Translations under genes and position numbers: made by a program
In this document: one piece after another, positions 27,040 through 34,370 of the stretch
How positions within the stretch are numbered: position 1 is the stretch's first letter
Layout: each line of letters starts with the position of its first letter
Assembly: GCA_002843035.1 (NCBI GenBank)
Contig: PHEV01000058.1
Span: 1 to 37,403 of the forward strand
Reading direction: 5' to 3'
DNA from: Actinobacteria bacterium HGW-Actinobacteria-5
GTDB lineage: Bacteria > Actinomycetota > Actinomycetes > Propionibacteriales > Propionibacteriaceae
DNA: 37,403 bases
Notes under the pieces: model-generated
What the model saw: only the letters and a program-made list of their open reading frames with translations
Told to the model about the DNA's origin: nothing
Database searches by the model: none

Positions 27040-28593
27040 ATGAGCCCCGAACACGATCTCGTGCTGGTCGTCGACTACGGCGCCCAGTACGCCCAACTCA
27101 TCGCACGCCGGGTGCGCGAGGCGAGGGTCTACTCCGAGATCGTGCCGCACACGATGCCGGTCGCCGAGCTGCTTGCGCGCCACCCGAAGGCTGTGGTGCT
27201 CTCCGGTGGCCCGAGTTCGGTCTACGAACCCGGCGCCCCGCAGCTCGACGTTGCCCTGCTCGAGGCGGGCGTGCCGGTGTTCGGCATCTGCTACGGCTTC
27301 ATGGCGATGGCCCAGGCGCTCGGCGGCACCGTCGCCCGGACCGGCCAGCGGGAGTACGGGCGCACGACCGTCGAGGTGCTCGAGCCGGGGCGCCTGCTCA
27401 GCGGCCTGCCGGGCTCGCTCACCTCCTGGATGTCGCACGGCGACGAGGTGACCGCCGCCCCGGACGGGTTCACGGTGAATGCGCGCTCGCCGAGGGCAAC
27501 CGTGGCAGCCTTCGAGGACGCCGGACGGCAGCTCGCCGGCGTCCAGTGGCACCCCGAGGTGCTGCACTCCGAGCACGGCCAGGAGGTGCTGGAGCACTTC
27601 CTGCTCGACATCGCGGGCTGTCGTCCGACCTGGACGTCGTCCAACATCGCAGAGGAGCAGGTGCAGCGCGTCCGTGACGAGGTGGGGGACGCCCGGGTGC
27701 TGTGCGCGCTGTCCGGTGGCGTCGACTCCGCGGTGGCCGCTGCGATCGTGCAGCGGGCCATCGGCGACCAGCTGACCTGCGTGTTCGTCGACCATGGCCT
27801 GCTCCGCGAGGGTGAAGCCGAGCGTGTGGAGCGCGATTTCGTGGCGTCCACCGGGGTGCGGCTGGTGGTGGCGAACGAGCAGGAGCGGTTCCTGTCCGCG
27901 CTGGCCGGGGTGAGCGACCCCGAGACCAAGCGCAAGATCATCGGCCGCGAATTCATCCGCACATTCGAGGACGAGGCCCGCAAGATCAACGCCGACGGTC
28001 CGATCGACTACCTCGTGCAGGGCACCCTGTACCCCGATGTGGTGGAGTCCGGCGGCGGCGAGGGCGCGGCCAACATCAAGAGCCACCACAACGTGGGCGG
28101 GCTGCCCGACGACCTGCAGTTCTCACTGATCGAGCCGCTGCGCACGCTGTTCAAGGACGAGGTGAGGGAGGTCGGACGGCAGTTGGGCCTGCCAGAGCAC
28201 ATCGTGGCCCGGCACCCGTTCCCTGGCCCGGGTCTCGGGATCCGGATCGTCGGGGCGGTGGACGCCGAACGACTGCGCATCCTGCGGGCTGCGGACGCGA
28301 TCGTCCGGGCCGAGACGACGGCCGCGGGCCTGGACGGCGCGATCTGGCAGTTCCCGGTGGTGCTGCTGGCCGACGTCCGCTCGGTCGGCGTGCAGGGGGA
28401 CGGACGCAGTTACGGCCACCCGATCGTGCTGCGTCCGGTGTCCAGTGAGGACGCGATGACCGCCGACTGGAGCCGGCTGCCCTACGACCTGCTGGAGCGG
28501 ATCAGTACCCGGATCACCAACGAGGTCCCCGAGGTGAACCGGGTGGTGCTGGACGTGACCAGCAAGCCACCCGGCACCATCGAGTGGGAATGA
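27040..28593 (+). CDS. guaA: GMP synthase (glutamine-hydrolysing)
   Basis: GuaA aminates XMP to GMP with glutamine and ATP. The 517-aa protein has the class I amidotransferase domain first ([20 protein letters not shown], nucleophile Cys84 in FGICYGF, QWHPEV with the His), then the ATP pyrophosphatase loop [12 protein letters not shown], and the dimerisation domain ending in [12 protein letters not shown] 27040 gives the usual N-terminus. It works with GuaB in this window. It converges on the PspC gene with a 4-bp gap and no visible terminator. Confidence 0.97.
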   Translation: MSPEHDLVLVVDYGAQYAQLIARRVREARVYSEIVPHTMPVAELLARHPKAVVLSGGPSSVYEPGAPQLDVALLEAGVPVFGICYGFMAMAQALGGTVARTGQREYGRTTVEVLEPGRLLSGLPGSLTSWMSHGDEVTAAPDGFTVNARSPRATVAAFEDAGRQLAGVQWHPEVLHSEHGQEVLEHFLLDIAGCRPTWTSSNIAEEQVQRVRDEVGDARVLCALSGGVDSAVAAAIVQRAIGDQLTCVFVDHGLLREGEAERVERDFVASTGVRLVVANEQERFLSALAGVSDPETKRKIIGREFIRTFEDEARKINADGPIDYLVQGTLYPDVVESGGGEGAANIKSHHNVGGLPDDLQFSLIEPLRTLFKDEVREVGRQLGLPEHIVARHPFPGPGLGIRIVGAVDAERLRILRAADAIVRAETTAAGLDGAIWQFPVVLLADVRSVGVQGDGRSYGHPIVLRPVSSEDAMTADWSRLPYDLLERISTRITNEVPEVNRVVLDVTSKPPGTIEWE

Positions 28594-28597
28594 CGGG

Positions 28598-28858
28598 TCA
28601 GCGGTAGTCGCCGGTGTTGCCGGAGTTGCCGCCGCCGAACATCTTCTTGAGGTCCTCGAAGCCGGTCGACCCGCCCTCCTCGAGAGGCAGCACGAGCCAC
28701 AGCGCGAGGTAGACCGGGACGATCAGGCCCCAGAAGAAGGCCAGCACGACGGTGATGATCCGGACCAGCCCGGAGTCGATGCCCAGGGAGCGGGCCACAC
28801 CGCCGCAGACGCCGGCGATGAACTTGTCCGACGCGGACCGGGTGAGTGGTTGCTTCAT
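28598..28858 (-). CDS. PspC domain protein, short
   Basis: An 86-aa PspC protein. The domain fills the chain: ASDKFIAGVCGGVARSLGID, then a long hydrophobic helix (about 32-56) with LALWLVLPLEE after it. PspC proteins sense or respond to envelope stress. AAAGGA lies seven bases before the ATG. It is downstream of two related genes on this strand, and a divergent operon encodes a kinase with the same domain. Confidence 0.92.
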   Translation of the reverse strand: MKQPLTRSASDKFIAGVCGGVARSLGIDSGLVRIITVVLAFFWGLIVPVYLALWLVLPLEEGGSTGFEDLKKMFGGGNSGNTGDYR

Positions 28859-28879
28859 TGGTGTTCCTTTCTTGGAAAC

Positions 28880-29053
28880 TCAGTTGTGCCTGCGCGAGAG
28901 CAGCAGGACGCCGATCCCCACCACGACCATCGCGGCGGGGGCGAGGAGGCCGACCAGCCTCCAGTTGACGTGCCCGTAGGCGGTCCAGAACGCGAGTCCG
29001 GCGAGGGCGAGGGCGAGGACTCCAAAGGCGAACGCGGCACGGTCACGTCTCAT
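28880..29053 (-). CDS. 57-aa two-helix membrane protein
   Basis: A short protein with two hydrophobic helices (AFAFGVLALALAGLAFWTAY and LVGLLAPAAMVVVGIGVLLL) and charged ends. The ATG overlaps the TGA of the long PspC gene as ATGA, and the next PspC gene starts 21 bp on, so it is the middle gene of that operon. Family unknown; similar small proteins accompany PspC genes in actinobacteria. Confidence 0.75.
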   Translation of the reverse strand: MRRDRAAFAFGVLALALAGLAFWTAYGHVNWRLVGLLAPAAMVVVGIGVLLLSRRHN

Positions 29054-30255
29054 CGCGTCACGTCCACTTCGCCGAGGTCGACGCTCACCCTCACGTGCAG
29101 CGTCGGGGTGGTGCCGCCGGAATCCGCCGGGTACGACGTGGAGCCGGAGATGTCGAAACCATCGTGGCTCTCGCCGTAGCTGCCGCCGGTGGCGCTGTAC
29201 TCGCCGGTGCCGACCTTCCAGGTGACGTCGGAGGCGACGTCGCCGGGCAGTAGCAGGTTCAGCTGCCCGGTGCCGACGTGGACGGTGAGGTCCTGGTCCG
29301 CCGACAGCTGGAGCCTGCTCAGGTCGAGGGTCAGCTCGCCGGCCTGCAGCGTGACGGACGGCGGCAGGTCGGTGCCCGTGGTGTAGACGTGGTGCTGCTC
29401 GCCCAGCTCGGGGACGACAACGCCGTGCGCGTGCACCATCAGGCTTCCAGCGACGAGCGCGGCGATCAGGGTGGCCGGCAGCAGCAGGGGAGCACGGCCG
29501 CCGCGGACGCCGGTCAGCAGGGCGAGGCCGAGGCCTCCCAGGACGGCCGCGGCGTAGGCGAGCGCTGTCGCGGGCAGGCCGAGCACTCCCAGCAGGCTGA
29601 CCCCGAGGACGCCGAGTCCGACCAGGGAGAACGCGAGCCACCACGCCCGCCAGCGGCGGCGCGTGCGCGGCTGCACGACCGGTACCGGGTCGTCGTCGCG
29701 GACGGCGAGGTCGGTGGCCGGATCGGTGTAGGGCTGGGTCCAGCGTGGCCGTTCGGGTGCGGGGAGCGCGACCTGTTCGTAGCCGGGCGTCTGCTGCTCG
29801 GCCAGCCGCTGTCGCCAGGTGTCCGCGGCCCGCTCGAACGGGGTGGGCTCGGCCGGCGGTGCGGACGACCTGCGGGAGTTGCGTCCGCGGAAGCCGAAGA
29901 ACCAGATCGCGAAGATCACGGCCAGGGGGCCGATCCCGATGCCCTGGGTGCCGACCACTGCGACCAGGAGTGCGGCGACGGTGATCGTGACGATCACGAC
30001 CGTGCCGCTCGACCAGCGACGAGTGAACGGGAACAGGCGGCGCACCAGGGGTTCGGCGCTGCCCTCGCGCGGCATGAGCAGCAGCCCGGTACCGTAGGCG
30101 ATCAGCCCGATGCCGCCGAAGAAGGCGAGAACGACGACCGCGATCCGCAGCAGGTTCGGATCGACCTGCCAGCGCCGGGCGAGGCCCGCGCAGACACCAC
30201 CCACCATGGCGCCCGTACGAGGACGGGTGATCACGGGGAGGTTGTTGTCGGGCAC
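29050..30255 (-). CDS. PspC domain membrane protein with LiaF-like C-terminal domain
   Basis: A 401-aa protein. From the chosen GTG 30255: PspC domain at about 8-65 (TGAMVGGVCAGLARRWQVD, then a helix and LLLMPRE), two further helices to about 120, a charged cytoplasmic linker, a cluster of four helices at about 205-295, and an extracytoplasmic beta-rich domain at about 305-401 (LTVHVGTGQLNLLLPGDV, VDLGEVDVTR) resembling the LiaF/DUF2154 C-terminal domain. This layout fits a sensor or inhibitor of an envelope-stress kinase. An ATG at 30291 would add 12 residues; TATGGT at 30292-30287 as -10 favours 30255, which has GGAG just upstream. Confidence 0.85.
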   Translation of the reverse strand: MPDNNLPVITRPRTGAMVGGVCAGLARRWQVDPNLLRIAVVVLAFFGGIGLIAYGTGLLLMPREGSAEPLVRRLFPFTRRWSSGTVVIVTITVAALLVAVVGTQGIGIGPLAVIFAIWFFGFRGRNSRRSSAPPAEPTPFERAADTWRQRLAEQQTPGYEQVALPAPERPRWTQPYTDPATDLAVRDDDPVPVVQPRTRRRWRAWWLAFSLVGLGVLGVSLLGVLGLPATALAYAAAVLGGLGLALLTGVRGGRAPLLLPATLIAALVAGSLMVHAHGVVVPELGEQHHVYTTGTDLPPSVTLQAGELTLDLSRLQLSADQDLTVHVGTGQLNLLLPGDVASDVTWKVGTGEYSATGGSYGESHDGFDISGSTSYPADSGGTTPTLHVRVSVDLGEVDVTR

Positions 30256-30286
30256 GTCTCCATTCAACGCCGGGCCGGGGATCCGG

Positions 30287-30292
30287 ACCATA
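30287..30292 (-). promoter_or_regulatory. -10 TATGGT for the PspC operon
   Basis: On the minus strand TATGGT would start the transcript near 30280, giving a short leader with GGAG before GTG 30255. Confidence 0.45.
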
Positions 30293-30346
30293 AGGGTTGA
30301 CCCTGATGGCTCCCGGCAAAGCCGCGCAGGGTGCGCAGAATGGGGC

Positions 30347-30367
30347 TACGATTGAGAGCGCTTTCAA
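30347..30367 (+). promoter_or_regulatory. lacI-type operator and -10 box
   Basis: TACGAT (30347-30352) runs into TTGAGAGCGCTTTCAA (30352-30367), a near-perfect palindrome centred on GCGC, the classic LacI/GalR-family operator form. Bound repressor would cover the transcription start of the regulator gene downstream, so autoregulation is likely. Confidence 0.75.
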
Positions 30368-30432
30368 GTAACGACGCCATCAAGACTGATAGCGTTCGGC
30401 AGGTAGGCAGGCCGGGGTTCCCAGCGACGACC

Positions 30433-30452
30433 CGTGGACGGAGCAGTCCACG
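30433..30452 (+). promoter_or_regulatory. leader hairpin upstream of the LacI-type gene
   Basis: CGTGGAC (30433-30439) and GTCCACG (30446-30452) are perfect complements with a six-base loop, in the leader of about 130 bases. It may act on mRNA stability or translation. The divergent gap 30256-30491 holds no further gene. Confidence 0.4.
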
Positions 30453-30491
30453 CGTCCGATCACCCCGGCGGGTGAGACAGGAGGGCACCCC

Positions 30492-31505
30492 GTGGCCAGG
30501 ATTGACGTGGCACACTCGGCGCCGACACTGGAGGACGTCGCCCGCGTGGCCGGCGTCTCCCGGGCGACCGTCTCCCGGGTGGTGAACGGCGGCTCGCTCG
30601 TCGCCGCGAAGACCACCGAGGCGGTGCGCGTAGCCATCAACGAACTGGGCTACCACCCCAACCGGGCGGCCCGAGCGCTGGTCACCCGACGCACCGGCGT
30701 GATCGCGGTGATCGTCCCCGAGACCGACGAGCGGGTCTTCACCGACCCGTTCTTCCCGCAGGCTTACCACGGTGCCCTGCAGGCGTTCGCCGACTCCGAC
30801 GTGCAGGTGGTGCTGGCCATGGCCCAGCCGGGCGACACCACGGACCGGATGGTGCGCTACCTCGAGTCGGGCCACATCGACGGCGCGATCATCGTCTCCC
30901 ACCACGGGCCGGCCCTCGCCGTCGCCCTGGCGAAGTCGTGGCAACCCGTCGTGTTCGTCGGCGACCCCGAGGCGCCCGGCGTCTGCTACGTCGACCTCGA
31001 CAACAGGGAGGCGGCGCGGGTGGCCACCCGACACCTGATCGCGCGCGGTGCGCGCACGATCGGGACGATCACCGGCCCCCTCGACATGGGCTCGGCCAAG
31101 GCGCGGCTGGAGGGCTTCCAGCAGGCCATGGCCGAAGCCGGGCTGGACGGCTCCATCGTCGCAGAGGGCGGCTACACCGCCGAGAGCGGCGCGGTGGCCG
31201 GGCGGCTACTCGCCGAGCATCCCGACCTGGACGGCCTGTTCGTTGCGAACGACCTGATGGCGGTCCGGGCGATGTCCGTCGTACAGCAATCCGGACGCCG
31301 CGTGCCCGAGGACGTGAAGATCGTCGGCTTCGACGATGCGGCGATCGCGCAGCAGTGCACTCCCCAGCTGACCACCATGACCAACCCGGCAGCGGAACAC
31401 ACCCGGCTGGCCGCGGAGATGTTGATCGAACTCCTCGCCGGCGGCATCCCCAAGAGTCCTATGAGTCTCAAGCCGAGCCGGCTGGTGGTGCGCGGCTCGG
31501 CATGA
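30492..31505 (+). CDS. LacI/GalR family transcriptional regulator
   Basis: A 337-aa repressor. The N-terminal helix-turn-helix TLEDVARVAGVSRATVSRVV and hinge helix HPNRAARALVTRRT are followed by a periplasmic-binding-like sensor domain (PFFPQAYHGALQAFADSDVQ, and FVANDLMAVRAM near 250). The ligand, usually a sugar or nucleoside, cannot be told. GTG 30492 has AGGAGGG eight bases upstream. The TGA overlaps the start of the sensor kinase gene, an unusual link between a LacI regulator and a two-component system. Confidence 0.93.
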   Translation: MARIDVAHSAPTLEDVARVAGVSRATVSRVVNGGSLVAAKTTEAVRVAINELGYHPNRAARALVTRRTGVIAVIVPETDERVFTDPFFPQAYHGALQAFADSDVQVVLAMAQPGDTTDRMVRYLESGHIDGAIIVSHHGPALAVALAKSWQPVVFVGDPEAPGVCYVDLDNREAARVATRHLIARGARTIGTITGPLDMGSAKARLEGFQQAMAEAGLDGSIVAEGGYTAESGAVAGRLLAEHPDLDGLFVANDLMAVRAMSVVQQSGRRVPEDVKIVGFDDAAIAQQCTPQLTTMTNPAAEHTRLAAEMLIELLAGGIPKSPMSLKPSRLVVRGSA

Positions 31506-32836
31506 GCCAGCGCGACGACCCGCAGGGCCCGGACGGCGACCGGGTGCATCCGGCCGCGTCCGCGGATGCTGCCGGTGAGGTCGCCCCGGCTCCCGGGACC
31601 GGGCTGCAGCCGCGTTCGACGCGGCCGATCAGTGATGCCTGGATCGGCGGAGTCTGTGCGGGCCTCGCCGATCACCTGGGCTGGTCGGCGCTCGTGCTGC
31701 GGGTGCTGTTCGTGGTGCTCGGCGCGCTCGGCCTGACCGGGGTCGCGCTGTACCTTGCCCTCTGGCTGGTGATGCCGCGACAGGTCGGGCAGCGGTCCGC
31801 CCCTGGCCTGGAGGCCGGGGCACGCAAGGGGCTGCGCCCGGGTGGCACGACGGCACTCACACCGGTCGACCTCGGAGTGGCCGGCGCCCTCGCCCTGCTC
31901 GGGGTGGGCGCTCTGTGGCTCGTCCAGGCGTCCGGCTGGGGACTGCCGTTGCCCGCACTGCTGGCCGGCGTCCTCGCGGGCGCAGGCCTGGGCCTGATCT
32001 GGTGGCAGGCCGACCACGTGTCCACCAGGGAACTGCGCACCGGTTCGGGCTGGGGCCGCGTGTTCGCACCGCTGCTGGCCCACTGGACCACCGTGGTCGC
32101 GGTGATCGCCGGCCTGCTCGCGCTCTCCGCGTCCGTGGCGGTGCTGGTCGCCTCCGTGCTGACCGGGCTGGGGGAGGTCGCCCGCACCCTCGCCCTGCTC
32201 GGCCTGGCGGTCGGGGGCCTGCTGCTGGCCGCCCTCCCGTGGCTGCTCCGGGTGCGTCAAGCACTTGCTCAGGCGCGTGATGACGCGCTGGTGGCGGACG
32301 CTCGGGCGGACATGGCCGCGCACCTGCACGACTCCGTCCTGCAGACCCTGGCACTGATCCAGCGGCAGGCGAGCGACCCGAAGGCCGTAACCGCGTTGGC
32401 CCGACGCCAGGAGCGCGAGCTGCGCCAGTGGCTGTACGGGGAGAGCCTCGGGTCGGCGACCCTGGCCGAGGCGCTGTCGGGGGAGATCATCGACGTGGAG
32501 GACCGCCACGGGGTGGACGTGGAGCTGGTCACCGTCGGCGACTGCGACCTGACCCCAGAGGTGGTGTCCGTGGTGCGGGCTGCGCGGGAGGCGATGGTGA
32601 ACGCCGCCAAGCACTCCGGCGCGGAGCGGATCGATGTCTACGCAGAAGTCGACCCCGAACTGGTGTCGGTGTACGTCCGCGACCGGGGCCAGGGATTCGA
32701 CCTGGCCAGGATGGATGACGACCGGATGGGCGTTCGGGGGTCGATCATCGAGAGGGTGAAGCGCGCCGGCGGGCGGGCGATAATCAGGACAGCGCCCGGT
32801 GAGGGCACCGAGGTGAGACTGGAGTTGCCACGATGA
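31502..32836 (+). CDS. PspC-domain sensor histidine kinase
   Basis: A 444-aa membrane kinase. A PspC domain at about 44-95 (DAWIGGVCAGLADHLGW) opens the chain. Several helices follow to about 255, then the dimerisation box AAHLHDSVLQTL with phospho-acceptor His276 (HisKA_3, NarL/DesK type) and an ATPase domain with REAMVNAAKHSG (N box) and DRGQGFD (G box). ATG 31502 overlaps the LacI stop and the end overlaps the response regulator, so all three are coupled. Envelope stress is the likely stimulus, by analogy with PspC and LiaFSR systems. Confidence 0.92.
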   Translation: MSQRDDPQGPDGDRVHPAASADAAGEVAPAPGTGLQPRSTRPISDAWIGGVCAGLADHLGWSALVLRVLFVVLGALGLTGVALYLALWLVMPRQVGQRSAPGLEAGARKGLRPGGTTALTPVDLGVAGALALLGVGALWLVQASGWGLPLPALLAGVLAGAGLGLIWWQADHVSTRELRTGSGWGRVFAPLLAHWTTVVAVIAGLLALSASVAVLVASVLTGLGEVARTLALLGLAVGGLLLAALPWLLRVRQALAQARDDALVADARADMAAHLHDSVLQTLALIQRQASDPKAVTALARRQERELRQWLYGESLGSATLAEALSGEIIDVEDRHGVDVELVTVGDCDLTPEVVSVVRAAREAMVNAAKHSGAERIDVYAEVDPELVSVYVRDRGQGFDLARMDDDRMGVRGSIIERVKRAGGRAIIRTAPGEGTEVRLELPR

Positions 32837-33501
32837 GCGAGACCGAAGACCGTCCGACCCCTGCGGCATGGCGTGTGGTGGTGGTGGACGACCACGCGAT
32901 GTTCCGCAGCGGGGTGAAACATGACATCGGCTCCCGGGTGCAGCTGGTCGGCGAGGGAGAGGACGTGCCGACGGCGGTGGCAGCGATCCTGGCCGCGCTC
33001 CCCGACGTGGTGCTGCTCGACGTGCACCTGCCCGGAGGCGGCGGGATCGAGGTGATCAAGCAGGTCGCAGCGAAGGAGCCAGAGGTGAAGTTCCTCGCGC
33101 TGTCGGTCTCCGACGCCGCGGAGGATGTGATCGGCGTGATCCGGGCGGGCGCACGGGGCTACGTGACGAAGTCGATCTCTGCCGACGAGCTCGTCGAGGC
33201 CATCGGACGCGTCGCCACCGGTGATGCGGTGTTCAGTCCGCGCCTGGCCGGCTTCGTGCTGGACGCGTTCAGTGGCGCGATCGACGTGGCGAGCATCGAC
33301 GAGGACCTCGACCGGCTCAGCGTCCGCGAACGCGAGGTGCTGCGCCTGATCGCCCGCGGCTACGCCTACAAGGAGATCGCGCGGGAGCTGTTCATCTCGA
33401 TCAAGACCGTGGAAACCCACGTGAGCAGCGTCCTGCGCAAGCTCCAGCTTTCGAACCGGCACCAGCTGACCCGCTGGGCGACCGACCGCAAGCTCGTCTA
33501 G
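32833..33501 (+). CDS. LuxR/NarL family response regulator
   Basis: A 222-aa regulator, the partner of the PspC kinase. The receiver domain has VVVVDDHAMFR with the acidic pocket, phospho-acceptor Asp63 in VLLDVHLPG, and the Lys of GYVTKSIS. The C-terminal LuxR helix-turn-helix is LSVREREVLRLIARGYAYKEIA to SIKTVETHVSSVLRKL. The ATG overlaps the kinase stop (ATGA). A palindromic repeat lies 16 bp past the stop. Confidence 0.95.
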   Translation: MSETEDRPTPAAWRVVVVDDHAMFRSGVKHDIGSRVQLVGEGEDVPTAVAAILAALPDVVLLDVHLPGGGGIEVIKQVAAKEPEVKFLALSVSDAAEDVIGVIRAGARGYVTKSISADELVEAIGRVATGDAVFSPRLAGFVLDAFSGAIDVASIDEDLDRLSVREREVLRLIARGYAYKEIARELFISIKTVETHVSSVLRKLQLSNRHQLTRWATDRKLV

Positions 33502-33516
33502 GCCTAGCGACCCCCA

Positions 33517-33562
33517 CAAGGTGGCCCGTAGAGGCCGTAGTCGGCCTCTACGGGCCACCTTG
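33517..33562. repeat. 46-bp palindromic intergenic repeat, copy B (terminator-like)
   Basis: Arms 33517-33537 and 33542-33562 are perfect 21-bp complements with the loop TAGT (ACTA on the other strand). It shares the GTGGCCCGT core and loop with copy A at 6443-6492. It lies between convergent genes and can stop transcription from both. Confidence 0.9.
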
Positions 33563-33604
33563 CGAGTGGTGGGAGGTCTCAGGGCGGGGCGCCGGTCGGG
33601 CTCG

Positions 33605-33859
33605 CTAGCGACGGCGGCCGACAACCAGGCCGTAGAGCCACAGCACGAGCACCGAGCCGCCGATCGCGAGCAGCCACGACCACGGCGAGAAGAAGCTGGT
33701 CACGCCGTGGTCGAACACCGCGCTGCCGATCCAGCCGCCGACCACGCCGCCGACGAGGCCCGTGATCAGGCTGGAGAGCCAGCCACCGCGGGCCTTCAGG
33801 ATCGCCTTCGCGATAGCGCCGGCGATCAGGCCCATCAGAATCCATGCAATGAAACCCAT
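33605..33859 (-). CDS. GlsB/YeaQ/YmgE family membrane protein 1
   Basis: An 84-aa hydrophobic protein of the transglycosylase-associated (GlsB/YeaQ/YmgE) family. It begins MGFIAWILMGLIAGAIAKAI and has the glycine-zipper GLVGGVVGGWIGSAVF, then a final helix and a basic tail. These stress-linked proteins have no proven biochemical role. ATG 33859 lies exactly six bases after TAGCGT. A paralogue lies 166 bp upstream on the same strand. Confidence 0.9.
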   Translation of the reverse strand: MGFIAWILMGLIAGAIAKAILKARGGWLSSLITGLVGGVVGGWIGSAVFDHGVTSFFSPWSWLLAIGGSVLVLWLYGLVVGRRR

Positions 33860-33865
33860 GCCTCA

Positions 33866-33871
33866 ACGCTA
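33866..33871 (-). promoter_or_regulatory. leaderless -10 TAGCGT for GlsB-like protein 1
   Basis: On the minus strand TAGCGT, then TGAGGC, then ATG 33859. Confidence 0.7.
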
Positions 33872-34024
33872 GGTCGACGGCACCGGCCACCCCATCGGGA
33901 GCGTCCCTGAGCCGTCCCCGGTCGGAATCCCGGATTGCCTGGTGTCGGCAGCGGCAACCAGGGGCCGGCACGGGTGGGATCTCCACGCGGCAGGCAGGCC
34001 TTCGGCGCCGGACGGCGGGATGGT

Positions 34025-34279
34025 TCAGCGGCGGGCGTCGGTGAACTTCTTGAACACCCAGAGCACGAGCATGCAACCGAGGATGGCGAGGATCCAGGAC
34101 GGCAGCGAGAAGAACGGCAGGTCGCTGTTGCCGGTGAGCAGGGCCGCCATCCAGCCGCCAACGGTGGAGCCGGCGACGGCCAGGATCACGGTGGCGGGCC
34201 AGCCGGCCTCGAAGCCGAGCACGGACTTGGCGATGGCTGCGGCGACCAGGCCCATGATGACCCACGCGACGAATGCCAT
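34025..34279 (-). CDS. GlsB/YeaQ/YmgE family membrane protein 2
   Basis: A second 84-aa member of the family: MAFVAWVIMGLVAAAIAKSV, then VAGSTVGGWMAALLTG and a final helix LPSWILAILGCMLVLWVF with a basic tail. Same length as its neighbour but clearly diverged, so an old tandem duplication. ATG 34279 lies exactly six bases after TACCGT. Confidence 0.9.
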   Translation of the reverse strand: MAFVAWVIMGLVAAAIAKSVLGFEAGWPATVILAVAGSTVGGWMAALLTGNSDLPFFSLPSWILAILGCMLVLWVFKKFTDARR

Positions 34280-34285
34280 GTGCCC

Positions 34286-34291
34286 ACGGTA
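34286..34291 (-). promoter_or_regulatory. leaderless -10 TACCGT for GlsB-like protein 2
   Basis: On the minus strand TACCGT, then GGGCAC, then ATG 34279. Confidence 0.7.
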
Positions 34292-34370
34292 CCTGCGCCG
34301 CCCAAGGGTCGCGGCGTGCCCGCCGGGGTGGCAGCCGGTGGGGGTGGGAGCGCCTAGGCTTTGTTCAGCC

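Noticed and set aside
33860-34024. Gene in the gap between the two GlsB-like genes
   Set aside because: Only a weak CCTGGT/ACCAGG hairpin (33938-33962) is visible; no frame has a convincing start or composition.
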